From: Gammaproteobacteria bacterium
Lineage (GTDB): Bacteria; Pseudomonadota; Gammaproteobacteria; Steroidobacterales; GCA-2729495
Length of the DNA: 64,000 nucleotides
Assembly: GCA_030066665.1 (NCBI GenBank)
Contig: JASJBD010000004.1
Span: 1-64,000, forward strand
Reading direction: 5' to 3'
Both the position numbers and the translations under genes were made by a program. This document shows positions 47,602 to 56,953 of this stretch, piece by piece. Position 1 is the first letter of the stretch. Every line of letters begins with the position of its first letter. The notes below the pieces were generated by a model. It ran no database searches, was not told the DNA's origin, and was given only the letters and a program-made list of their open reading frames with translations.

Positions 47602-48296
47602 TGCATGTGCTGCAGGTAAATCTGCTCCAGATCGGCATGTGAGACTTCATCTGTGCTCAGCTCCTGGACCAGTTGGCCTTCCCGCATGATGCCAATGCGC
47701 GTGCCGGTTTCCTTGGCACGAAACAGATCGTGGGTTGCCATTAGAATCGCGGCGCCGTCGGACTTCAGCCGCAATAGCAGTTCGGAGAACTCGTTGCTGG
47801 CCTTCGGGTCGAGTCCGGAGGTGGGCTCGTCGAGCAGCAATGCCTTGGCCTGCTTGGCCAGCGCAATCGCGACGCCGACCTTTTGCCGCATACCTTTTGA
47901 AAAAGTCTTCACACGGCGGTCTACTGCATCGCCTTGCAAGCCGACCCGCCCGAAAAAACCATGATACTCAGCGTCCGCATAGTCATGACCACCCAGCCGC
48001 GCGAAATAACGCAGGTTTTCCAGCGCGCTGAGATTGCTGTAGAGCATGACCTGTTCGGGAATGTACGCAAGGTATCGCTTGGAATCGAGCGGCGCTTCGC
48101 TGACATCCAGGCCATTCACAATGGCCCGACCATCGCTGGGGGTGATGAAATTGAGGAACAGGTTGATCGTCGTCGTCTTGCCGGCCCCGTTGGCGCCCAG
48201 CAGGCAGTAGATGTCGCCGCTATCCACGGTCATGTTCAGGCCTTTCAGAGCCTGCTGGTCGCCGTAACTCTTGCTCAGTTCAATCGCCTGCAGCAC
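47598..48296 (-). CDS. ABC transporter ATP-binding protein
   Basis: Walker A 'GANGAGKTT', signature 'FSKGMRQKVGVAIALA', Walker B 'ALLLDEPTSGLDP'. Confidence 0.93.
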   Translation of the reverse strand: MLQAIELSKSYGDQQALKGLNMTVDSGDIYCLLGANGAGKTTTINLFLNFITPSDGRAIVNGLDVSEAPLDSKRYLAYIPEQVMLYSNLSALENLRYFARLGGHDYADAEYHGFFGRVGLQGDAVDRRVKTFSKGMRQKVGVAIALAKQAKALLLDEPTSGLDPKASNEFSELLLRLKSDGAAILMATHDLFRAKETGTRIGIMREGQLVQELSTDEVSHADLEQIYLQHMH

Positions 48297-48300
48297 TGGC

Positions 48301-49734
48301 TTAGCTCCTGGTAACGCTGGGGGCTAATTTCTTGTCATCGGACGCGCGGCGCTCGGCAGCGATATCCAGCCCTGGGGCTACAATTCTAATGACGATTGCG
48401 ACGATTAACAGCACTCCCTGGTACGCGCCTGCGAGGACGAAGGGTGCCCACGGTCCCCAGGCATCGAATACGCGACCGCCGACGACCGTGAATATGAGAA
48501 TCCCGAGCGCCCCGAACATTTGCGCCGTGGCAATGACGCTGCCGCGTTCCTTCACGGGCGCTTCCTGACCGATCAGTGCCATCGACGACTTCGTCATGAA
48601 TCCCGATCCCAAGGTGAGGATGACCAGGTAGGGCAGCATGGAGAACTCCAGCGGCGAGCTCATGATGCGCATCGACAGATAACCCGCCGTGGCGAATACC
48701 AGGGCCACGATGGTTGCCGTCATCCGGTTGACCTGGTCGATGAACCAGCCGAACAACGGCGCGGACGCGAGGCTGACGATGTACATGATTGCGATCATGG
48801 TGCCGAAGCGTGCCATGGCCTGGCCGGGATTGAGGCCCAGCTGATCGCCGGCCTGTATGGCCCAGAGCGCGAGAAAGAGCCCCTTGATGACGACGTCCGA
48901 ACGTGCCGCGAAGGCGCCTGCGTACGCAATGCTTATCCGCGGATTGCGCATGGCGCGCAGCCCGCTGGTCAAGAGCTCCCCGGTGGGCGGCCGCTGCCGC
49001 GCCTTTACCGGCGTACCTGCCTTCAGGGCTGTCAGGACGACGACAACGGTAATCGCGCAGATGCCCGCCATGGTCAGGAACATCACCTTGCCGCCGGTGA
49101 CGGGGTCAACGCCCCGCTCACCGAGCGCGGCCGGGATGCTGCCAATGATTCGGGCCACGAAGATTGTGCCCAGCACATTACACATCGACGTAAAACCAAT
49201 GAATTTGCCGCGCGACCGTTCCTGCGGATAGTCGTTGACGAGCGTCGCCAGGATACCGGCCGTAGCCGCCACGCCGACCGCGTAAATAATCCGGAAGACC
49301 AGCAGATGGGTGACGGATGTCGCAAACGGATACAGTCCCCATCCCAGACCGAGCATGAACAGGCCGAAGGCGATGATTGGTCGCCGGCCGATCCGGTCCG
49401 CGAGAATGCCGAAAGGTACGAACAGCGCCAGGGTGATGATTTCCGTCCAGAAAGCCAGGTCACCGGAGATCGTGCCCTGTGTGCGCCGCGGTATGTCCAG
49501 GTGCTCGGTCAGGATATAGCCCTGCAATAGCGACATACCGGTAAGGCAGGCGATCGTTACGAAGGAGGCGTACAGTTTTGCGACTGCATTGCCGGTGCTG
49601 ATCCCCGGCGCCAGTTGCACCGGGCCGAGGCGGGCGGTCTCAGGGCTTGTTGTGCTTGGCTGCGTCAACGATTTCCGTGTCTTGGTGGCCCCTCGTTCAG
49701 GGTGCACCGATTTCTTGCGACAGCTTCTTGTCAA
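48301..49734 (-). CDS. MFS transporter
   Basis: 477 aa polytopic; 'FGILADRIGRRPIIAFGL'. Confidence 0.88.
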   Translation of the reverse strand: MTRSCRKKSVHPERGATKTRKSLTQPSTTSPETARLGPVQLAPGISTGNAVAKLYASFVTIACLTGMSLLQGYILTEHLDIPRRTQGTISGDLAFWTEIITLALFVPFGILADRIGRRPIIAFGLFMLGLGWGLYPFATSVTHLLVFRIIYAVGVAATAGILATLVNDYPQERSRGKFIGFTSMCNVLGTIFVARIIGSIPAALGERGVDPVTGGKVMFLTMAGICAITVVVVLTALKAGTPVKARQRPPTGELLTSGLRAMRNPRISIAYAGAFAARSDVVIKGLFLALWAIQAGDQLGLNPGQAMARFGTMIAIMYIVSLASAPLFGWFIDQVNRMTATIVALVFATAGYLSMRIMSSPLEFSMLPYLVILTLGSGFMTKSSMALIGQEAPVKERGSVIATAQMFGALGILIFTVVGGRVFDAWGPWAPFVLAGAYQGVLLIVAIVIRIVAPGLDIAAERRASDDKKLAPSVTRS

Positions 49735-50701
49735 CTTCGGCGAGAAACTCCGCGTGGGCCTGCAGGCTCTCGCTGACCCGCATCGCAGCTTCGATGGCGC
49801 GGCGTCCGTCCTCGCCCGACACGAGCGGTGTGCTGTGATCGCGCACGGCCGTCACGAACGCCGCAATTTCGCGCTCCAGCGTATCGCCTTCGCTGTAGTT
49901 TTCGTCCTGCATGTCGACCCCGGGTAGTCCCAGCAGGCCGGGTTTACCGGTAGTCGATACCGTGCGCAGGCTCCGCTTTTCGAGATCCACCATCACGTAT
50001 TTGTTGTGCTCGAAGATGCGCATGGTGCGTTCGGATTTCAGGCTGATCCGGCTGGCCACGATATTGGCGATGCAGGCGTTTGCAAACTTCAGTCGCACGC
50101 TGGCGATATCTGCGGAATCGGAGAACACTGGCGCGCCGGCGGCATCCACCGACACGATGTCCTCCTTGAGCAGCGCGAGTATCAGGTCCAAATCATGAAT
50201 CATCAGGTCGAGGATGACACTGACGTCCATGCTGCGTCCCTTGAAGGGTGCGATGCGCACCGATTCGATGAAAAGCGGGCGTTGAATGTGCCGTTGCAGT
50301 GCTTCGACGACGCCGGAAAATCTCTCGAGGTGACCAACCTGCAGAATCCGATCGTGCCTTTTTGCGATAGAGACCATTTCCTCGGCGCTGGCCAGGTCCG
50401 GTGTCATTGGCTTCTCGACAAGCACGTCGATATCGTTTTCCAGCAGTTCCCGGGTAATGTCGAAATGGAATTGCGTCGGGGCGACGACGCTGACCGCGTC
50501 TACTGAACCGAAGAGTTCGCGATAGTCGGCGACGGCACGCGCGCCGTGCTGCCGGGCAACTTCACTGGCCCGCGCCGTGTCTGCATCGGCAATCGCGACC
50601 AGCTCGGCACCGGGTAGATTCGCAATTTTTTCCGCATGAAAGCGGCCGAAATGTCCGGCGCCGATAACGGCCATGCGAACCGGTGACTGCATCGTCAGCA
50701 T
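49697..50701 (-). CDS. Gfo/Idh/MocA family oxidoreductase
   Basis: 'VRMAVIGAGHFGRFHAEKIANLPGAELVAIAD', 'VEKPMTPDLASAEEMV'. Confidence 0.9.
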   Translation of the reverse strand: MLTMQSPVRMAVIGAGHFGRFHAEKIANLPGAELVAIADADTARASEVARQHGARAVADYRELFGSVDAVSVVAPTQFHFDITRELLENDIDVLVEKPMTPDLASAEEMVSIAKRHDRILQVGHLERFSGVVEALQRHIQRPLFIESVRIAPFKGRSMDVSVILDLMIHDLDLILALLKEDIVSVDAAGAPVFSDSADIASVRLKFANACIANIVASRISLKSERTMRIFEHNKYVMVDLEKRSLRTVSTTGKPGLLGLPGVDMQDENYSEGDTLEREIAAFVTAVRDHSTPLVSGEDGRRAIEAAMRVSESLQAHAEFLAEVDKKLSQEIGAP

Positions 50702-50731
50702 GGTAATGCCGCAGCCAAACTGCCGCAATCG

Positions 50732-52153
50732 TCAGGTCGCGAGGATCTCCAGCGCGGCATGTTCGCCCGACTCCATTGCCGCTTCCATGCCAATCTCCAG
50801 CCGCCGCAGATGTTCGCCGGCAAAGAACAGGCGTTCGTGCGATTCGAACATTGCCGGGACAAAGCGAGACACTGTTCCGGGTGCAAAATCATGCCGGCAG
50901 CCGCCAATGAGTTCCTGCTGACGCCACGAATGATTCATGACAGGGCGCAGTTTGCCGCGCAGAACGGGCCGCTGTTGCTCCAGGTCCCTGATCACGAAGT
51001 TGGCGCGCTCTTCCGGTGCCAGCCGGTCCAGCGCGTCGGACTTGCGGCCGACGATCACAGCGGTGATCAGATCGCTGTCGATTCGCTGTCGATACAGATT
51101 GACCGGGCCGTCGGACCAAAGTGAGGCTGCAAAGCCATCCTGTTCCCAGTACTCGCCGGCGTCGTGACGCAAAAACACCTGGCTCGTATTGGCCCAGCGC
51201 ATACGAGTGACAGCCTCGGCCTGCGCACCGCGCAATGCCGGCTCGATGGCGATTCGCCGCAGTGACGGAAACGGCGCAGTCGCGATCACGAAGTCCGACT
51301 CGTAGGTCGAACCATCGGCGCAGCGGGTCACTGCCCGCGCACTGGTCAAATCGACCGCTGTCACGCGACGATTCATCAGCACGTGATCGTCCAGCAGGTC
51401 TATCATGCCGGTTATCAGTTTCGACGTGCCGCCCACGACTCGATCCACACCGCCGCTAGCCTGACTACCGGCCATACGGCGCGATATGTCCATCCGCAAA
51501 CCGTCCTGCAGGCTTGGCAGTATCGAAGTGGCGCCGGCGTCTGCCGTGAGCAGGCCTTCATTGATCAGGCGCAAGGCTTCATCCGAGGCGCCAATCGAGC
51601 GCAGCCAGTCGCGCACCGACACATCCAGCGCACGAGCGTCCGGCTCGAGCCAGTCGTCCGGTCGGGCCAGCGGATTACGACGCGTGACAAAGCTCTGCAA
51701 CAGCGCGGGCGGCGGCACCGTGCGTTCATCACCGACGGTCCGGTTGAACTCCGAGACCGGCCAGTCCTCAATCGATATCAGTTGACCCCGCACCGCGAGC
51801 GCAAACGGTGCCACGGGATCGCCCCGCGGCTCCAGGGTCAGCTTCAGCCGGCGGGCAACATCGCGAACACGCGCATACAACGGGCCGATCTCTGTGGCGC
51901 CGAGTTCGGGTGCTTCCGGCATGTCGCCTGATGTGTGGACACGCCCACCGGCACGCGAGCTGCCTTCCAACACCGTGACACGCAAGCCGGCGTCGGTCAG
52001 GAGTAGAGCGGCATACAGGCCGGACAGGCCCGCGCCGATGATCACCACATCCGACCGGTTCGCCGCATACAGGCGCGGCACCAGGGCGGCGCCAAAGCTC
52101 GCGGCCAGGCCGGCGATGACACGACGACGGTGATACAGATGACTCGTTGACAT
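50732..52153 (-). CDS. FAD-dependent amine oxidase-family protein, Tat-type signal
   Basis: 'HRRRVIAGLAASFGAALVPRLY', 'DVVIIGAGLSGLYAALLLTDAGLRVTVLEGSSRAGGR'. Confidence 0.88.
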   Translation of the reverse strand: MSTSHLYHRRRVIAGLAASFGAALVPRLYAANRSDVVIIGAGLSGLYAALLLTDAGLRVTVLEGSSRAGGRVHTSGDMPEAPELGATEIGPLYARVRDVARRLKLTLEPRGDPVAPFALAVRGQLISIEDWPVSEFNRTVGDERTVPPPALLQSFVTRRNPLARPDDWLEPDARALDVSVRDWLRSIGASDEALRLINEGLLTADAGATSILPSLQDGLRMDISRRMAGSQASGGVDRVVGGTSKLITGMIDLLDDHVLMNRRVTAVDLTSARAVTRCADGSTYESDFVIATAPFPSLRRIAIEPALRGAQAEAVTRMRWANTSQVFLRHDAGEYWEQDGFAASLWSDGPVNLYRQRIDSDLITAVIVGRKSDALDRLAPEERANFVIRDLEQQRPVLRGKLRPVMNHSWRQQELIGGCRHDFAPGTVSRFVPAMFESHERLFFAGEHLRRLEIGMEAAMESGEHAALEILAT

Positions 52154-52270
52154 GTCCTCGTGCAATGACAGGGAATGGTCACGACGTTGCCGGACGCAGC
52201 TGACGTGGTCAAGGGCTCTGATAGACTGCGGCGCCGCAGAATCATGCTGACCACGGCTGGAGTTTTCCGT

Positions 52271-53164
52271 ATGGGCTTTTTCGATCTGTTCCGCCGTCAC
52301 CCGAACACGATCAATGAGCGCCTCGTCGAGAGCCCGATGCGGGACAACTGGTACCAGGCCAGCGCCTACTGGCCATCACCGTTCGCGCTGATTACTACGG
52401 TCAGTGACGACGGGCAGACGAATATCGGGCCCTATCAACTGACGTTCCCGTTCGAAGTCATCACCGGCCGTTCGTTCATTGTCTGTAGCCGGCAAAACTC
52501 CAATACCGATCGGCACATAAAGCGTGCCAAGGTCTGTGCGCTCAATTACGTGGAGTTCGACAAATCCAGGATCAAGAAGATCGTCCGCCTCGGCTACCCT
52601 GGTCAAACGACCGCGGAAAAGATGGTCGACAACCCCTACACGCTGATCGATAGCCCGACACCGGACCGCAAGTTCGATGGCAAGCGTTTCCCGCACATCA
52701 TCAAGGAGGCCTTCCAGGTGTTCGAATGTGTCTGGGATGAATCCCAGCCCATTCGTGACGACGGCAAAACGCCCGAGTATTTCGTGCTGCGAATTGAACG
52801 CATTCTGATGAAGGAGACCTGGGCGCAGAATCTTGCCGACGGCGTTAAACGTCTGCCGAAAGTGCCGCTGGCCTACGGCTTCAGAGACGCGTCAAAGTTC
52901 TGGTTTGCGGCCCACAAGAAGCCCTTCTGGTTGCCGATTCCAACCGACAAAGGCCCCCAGGAGGAGGCGATCCTGTACGAAGCCAATCGGCTGGATCCTG
53001 ACAATGTGCAATTCACGCGGGATGCCTGCAAGAAACTCACCGGTATCCCGAAACCATTCGTCAAGACTGCCTTGAAGGGAATCATCAAGCGCGCGAAAGA
53101 GGACGGCATTAGCCTGGTCGACGTCGACTATATCGACAAGCTCAATGCGGAGCGCGACGGCTGA
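52271..53164 (+). CDS. Flavin reductase-like (FMN-binding split barrel) protein
   Basis: 'SAYWPSPFALITTVSDDGQTNIGPYQLTFPF'. Confidence 0.7.
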   Translation: MGFFDLFRRHPNTINERLVESPMRDNWYQASAYWPSPFALITTVSDDGQTNIGPYQLTFPFEVITGRSFIVCSRQNSNTDRHIKRAKVCALNYVEFDKSRIKKIVRLGYPGQTTAEKMVDNPYTLIDSPTPDRKFDGKRFPHIIKEAFQVFECVWDESQPIRDDGKTPEYFVLRIERILMKETWAQNLADGVKRLPKVPLAYGFRDASKFWFAAHKKPFWLPIPTDKGPQEEAILYEANRLDPDNVQFTRDACKKLTGIPKPFVKTALKGIIKRAKEDGISLVDVDYIDKLNAERDG

Positions 53165-53759
53165 CTCGTACCTGCTCGCCTGACGCTGCCTGATAGAGGC
53201 GCGGTGGAATCAACTCTTGCCAGACCTGGTCCGGGTCACTGGCGAATACCTGCTCCTCGGTGGCCGGACGAATATGCCAGTCACCGCGCGCGAGTTCATT
53301 CTCCAATTGACCGGGTGCCCAGCCGGCATAGCCGACATAAAGCCGCAGAAAAGCCGGGTCCGACGACGAATCCGTCAGCAGGGCTTCCTCGAGCGAGGCG
53401 AGATGAACACCCTGGAGTATCTCCACGGCAGGTTGCGGCGGGTTGTTCATGCGCAGCAGCGTATGCATCGTGCCGGTTTCGACCGGCCCACCGAGATACA
53501 GGTTGCCGCGGTATTCGGCCAGGCCCTCGACGCGCGGCAGCGCGTCGCTGGGCTTCACATCCATTGGTTTATTGATGATCAGGCCGAGCGCGCCCGAATC
53601 GCCGTAAAACAGCAACAGGATGACGGTCTCGGAGAAAGTCGGACTGCGTAGATCACGGGATGCGACCAGGAACTGGCCCCTGGCGAGCACCTGTTCAGCT
53701 GCGTAGCTGTTAGTGACACACGTGCCCGCAAGCAAAATCAGTAAGACCGCGTTCCGCAT
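53142..53759 (-). CDS. YqgE/AlgH family protein
   Basis: 'GQFLVASRDLRSPTFSETVILLLFYGDSGALGLIINKP'. Confidence 0.88.
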   Translation of the reverse strand: MRNAVLLILLAGTCVTNSYAAEQVLARGQFLVASRDLRSPTFSETVILLLFYGDSGALGLIINKPMDVKPSDALPRVEGLAEYRGNLYLGGPVETGTMHTLLRMNNPPQPAVEILQGVHLASLEEALLTDSSSDPAFLRLYVGYAGWAPGQLENELARGDWHIRPATEEQVFASDPDQVWQELIPPRLYQAASGEQVRVSRRAPH

Positions 53760-53808
53760 TGCCGGCTGATTATACGCGCCGCCACGGCCGGCTCGGGTTC
53801 GGTGGTGT

Positions 53809-54381
53809 TTACCAGAGGGTGATTTTCCAGCCGCCGGTTTTGTCCTCGCCTTTCTGCCGGCGCTCCCGGATCCGGTGATGCAACAGGGCCCGCTGGTCAG
53901 CCAGCCAGTCTTCCTTGGAAATGTCCGTGGGCAATCCCTGGTTTTCGCGACGTTGCCGCTCCGCCGCCCGGAACCCGCAGAAGCTCTGATAGGCGGACAA
54001 TTCGGGCTCGAAATCGCGCAGCGTCAGTTCGATCATGATGGCGTCATCGAGATACCCGAGCACGGGCACGCGGTCCGGGATAACGTCGACCGGCTCGCGG
54101 AAATAGTACAGCGCGCTGTGGATGCGCGTGGTTTCGTCCTCCTCGAGACCCCACTCGGTGTCGGCGAGCATGTCCGCGAGCTGTTCCAGTTGCTGAATGC
54201 GCACCGCAATAAAGTCCGGTAAGTCATCCGCATCTTGCGCGCGCCGCAATTTCTCCCGCACCTCTATTGCTATCTTCTCGTGATTGACTTTTTGCGGCAC
54301 GCGGCTTTTGACCTGCCGGGCCATGGCTGCAAATCGCGCCAGGTCATGCTCGTCAAGTTCGATCGATATTTGCAGTGACAT
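53809..54381 (-). CDS. YkvA/DUF1232-like protein
   Basis: 'ALYYFREPVDVIPDRVPVLGYLDDAIMIEL'. Confidence 0.75.
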   Translation of the reverse strand: MSLQISIELDEHDLARFAAMARQVKSRVPQKVNHEKIAIEVREKLRRAQDADDLPDFIAVRIQQLEQLADMLADTEWGLEEDETTRIHSALYYFREPVDVIPDRVPVLGYLDDAIMIELTLRDFEPELSAYQSFCGFRAAERQRRENQGLPTDISKEDWLADQRALLHHRIRERRQKGEDKTGGWKITLW

Positions 54382-54400
54382 GCTTCCTCCCGTGGCGGTG

Positions 54401-55264
54401 TCAGCCGCCATCCTGCAGAAATGGAAAGCCGTGTTTCATGCTCAGCTCGGCTTTGGTCAGTTCCTTCCCGATGTACGCGGCATGATCGAGCTTGGATATC
54501 CAGCCATTGCGCACCAGGGTCAGGTAGATGCTGCGGGCATCCGTGCCTTCGATGACCCGTAACAGTTTTTCCTTGTAGGAATAGTGTTCGACCAGGATCG
54601 CGCCAGCTTTGATGTTGATGACGAAATAGCCTGTCTTGTCGAGCTTAATTCGCTGCGGATCTTCGCCCGTGGCAATCACGTGATCGACAGTCTCGGCCTC
54701 GACCATGCCGGCCGGCGGTGCGAATTTCACTGCTACAGGGTCGGGCGCCCGGGCCGCGAGTTCGCGGATCTTGTCATGGATCTTGGCGACATTGGTGCAG
54801 CCAACCATCAGGACGGGCTCGATCTGGCGGCGAAAAGCTTCAACCTCCGTCGTCTTGGTATTGGGCAATACCGGTCGCATACCCGGCGACCCTGAAATAC
54901 GATTGTTCTCGTCGATGCCGTTTTCGAACAGCGCCACCATGGTCGCACCCGTGAGATGTTTCGGCGGCTCATTGCCGACACACAGGAGGAACCGGATAGC
55001 GTTATTGGAAATCACGTTTTTGATGATTTTCTCGATGCCGATGTTCTCGGTCTCCACCTTGCCTGTAATGCACAGACCTGCCGGCGGATCCGCCGCGATT
55101 GCCGGGGCCAGATCGACACTGCCAAGGGTGCATACCGCGACCGGTGCCTCCGGGTCGGACACAAAATACGTACCCGGCACGTACGGCCAGTTCGGCATTT
55201 TTGCATGGGTACTGGCAAACGTACGGCTCAGAAAAAAGCCGAAGTCTTCCATGATGGGTGGCAT
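54401..55264 (-). CDS. MtrA-like (tetrahydromethanopterin S-methyltransferase subunit A-type) protein with DUF4346-like C-terminus
   Basis: 'WPYVPGTYFVSDPEAPVAVCTLGS', 'GKVETENIGIEKIIKNVISNNAIRFLLCVGNEPPKHLTGATMVALFENGIDENNRISGSPGMRPVLPN' follows the MtrA soluble-domain pattern. Confidence 0.78.
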   Translation of the reverse strand: MPPIMEDFGFFLSRTFASTHAKMPNWPYVPGTYFVSDPEAPVAVCTLGSVDLAPAIAADPPAGLCITGKVETENIGIEKIIKNVISNNAIRFLLCVGNEPPKHLTGATMVALFENGIDENNRISGSPGMRPVLPNTKTTEVEAFRRQIEPVLMVGCTNVAKIHDKIRELAARAPDPVAVKFAPPAGMVEAETVDHVIATGEDPQRIKLDKTGYFVINIKAGAILVEHYSYKEKLLRVIEGTDARSIYLTLVRNGWISKLDHAAYIGKELTKAELSMKHGFPFLQDGG

Positions 55265-55379
55265 GGCCCATAATGCTCCGTCGGCCCAGTGCTCGCGGGA
55301 ATAGGTGTTTTCCGTGGCTCCGGGCGGCCAGGGCCGGTATCATGCGAATAAGTCTTTGAAAACAGGCATCCTGTCGATT

Positions 55380-56048
55380 ATGCACGTGGAACTCACCACG
55401 CTGATCCAGAGCTTTGAAAACCGCACCGAGTCGCTGACCGGCCGGACCGTTGCGCTCGTCGCGGCCATCATTGCCGACCCCGTCTTGCATGCGCGCTTCA
55501 TGAACACGCTGTCGATGCTGGAGCATATGGGCAGCTACAAGATCCTCGAGACGCAGCGCGGCGCAGCCATCGATCAGCAGACGCTGAAACATGTCACGGA
55601 AGAAGCCCGGCACGCGTGGTTTTTCAAACGCCAGGCCGAGCGCCTGGCCGGTCGTGCGCTCGATTACGCACCTGCCGAACTCGTCGCACCGGCATCGGCA
55701 TGGCTGTACTTCCAGAAAGTGGAAGCCAGCGTCTGTCGCGCGCTCGGCGCTGATGCCGGCTCGCCGGCAATCTACCTGTTGACTTCGATGATCGTGGAAT
55801 TTCGCGCGATCTGGTTCTACCGGCTATATCAAACGGCGCTGGACGACGCGGGTTTTGCGTTGTCCCTGAAAAAGCTCACCGGTGAAGAGGAAGTCCACCT
55901 GCGCGACATGGCGGCGCGCTTGACCGATACCGCGACGCCCTCTCAGGTTTGCCTGCCGAGTTTGCTGGATGCCGAGCAGGCACTGTACGGGCGTCTGCTG
56001 GCAGGATTCGAACGCCACTGTCGGCGGCCCGCTTCCATCGCCGCCTGA
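55380..56048 (+). CDS. Ferritin-like diiron protein, hypothetical
   Basis: Helical protein with 'EEARHAWFF' and 'GEEEVHLRDM' ExxH motifs. Confidence 0.6.
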   Translation: MHVELTTLIQSFENRTESLTGRTVALVAAIIADPVLHARFMNTLSMLEHMGSYKILETQRGAAIDQQTLKHVTEEARHAWFFKRQAERLAGRALDYAPAELVAPASAWLYFQKVEASVCRALGADAGSPAIYLLTSMIVEFRAIWFYRLYQTALDDAGFALSLKKLTGEEEVHLRDMAARLTDTATPSQVCLPSLLDAEQALYGRLLAGFERHCRRPASIAA

Positions 56049-56055
56049 CGGCGGT

Positions 56056-56685
56056 CTATTGCGGTCTGGCGGTCAACTGCTCGCGCCGCAGGCGTCGGTC
56101 GATCGCCTCGGTCACGTCGACGAGCAAATCAAATTCCGAGTCCTTGTCGCGCGTCGTCGTATCAATCGTCAACAGCAACCTGCCGGCGCGCGTCTCGAAC
56201 ACATCGGTAGTCAGACGCACAGTGGTCGACAGCAGCACGTAGCCCGGTTCTTCGTATTCCTTGTAGTCGTAGCGAAAGAAGTCGATGACCGGGTTTTCAG
56301 TCTTGCGTTGCGTTTTTGCTCCCGTGTAGCCCTGTACTTCGGATGCCTTGACATCTTCGCGCACGAGGCGAGTCACTAGCACCAGGTCGGCGCCGGATTC
56401 TTCGACCACCGGAAGGATTGTTTCACGGCTGAGGTCGGTGGTGGGATCCATCAGGCTCGTGCTGGCCCAGGCCATCATGCCGCTGCGTCGCAGGGTATCC
56501 GCCATCACCGTTTCCCAGCGGTCACGCCGATTGCGGCTGTTGCTAAGCCCGATGATCAGTATCCTCGAGTGGGGTTGGTCCCATTGCTGGCCATACCGTG
56601 TGACGTCTACCGTGGTCGACTGGCTGCAGCCTTGCGCGAATGCGGCAAACGTTAGCAATAGCAGAATCCGAACGGGAGCGGGCAT
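56056..56685 (-). CDS. Hypothetical lipoprotein
   Basis: Lipobox 'AFAQGC'. Confidence 0.6.
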   Translation of the reverse strand: MPAPVRILLLLTFAAFAQGCSQSTTVDVTRYGQQWDQPHSRILIIGLSNSRNRRDRWETVMADTLRRSGMMAWASTSLMDPTTDLSRETILPVVEESGADLVLVTRLVREDVKASEVQGYTGAKTQRKTENPVIDFFRYDYKEYEEPGYVLLSTTVRLTTDVFETRAGRLLLTIDTTTRDKDSEFDLLVDVTEAIDRRLRREQLTARPQ

Positions 56686-56811
56686 CAGGAATTAATCGGG
56701 GTGACGAAAACGGGCGCGATTATTTCACCCGAATTGCAAACCGAGCAAGGCGCGGCTTTGCCTGGCGCAACTTTGCTTGCTGATTGCCGGGCCACCGCAT
56801 ACCCTTCACAG

Positions 56812-56924
56812 GGGTCCGCGCTGGTCCCCCCGCGGCGGCTACCCGTGAACCCCGTCAGGCCCGGAAGGGAGCAGCGGTAGCGGCGACGCCGGGCGCCGGG
56901 GTGTGGCTGGCGCGGATCCTTTTT
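56812..56924 (+). ncRNA. ffs: Signal recognition particle (4.5S) RNA
   Basis: Core 'GTCAGGCCCGGAAGGGAGCAGC'; 5' GGTCCGCGC pairs with 3' GCGCGGATCC followed by T-run. Confidence 0.93.
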
Positions 56925-56953
56925 CGAAGAATGACTCCAAGTTCCAAACTGCA

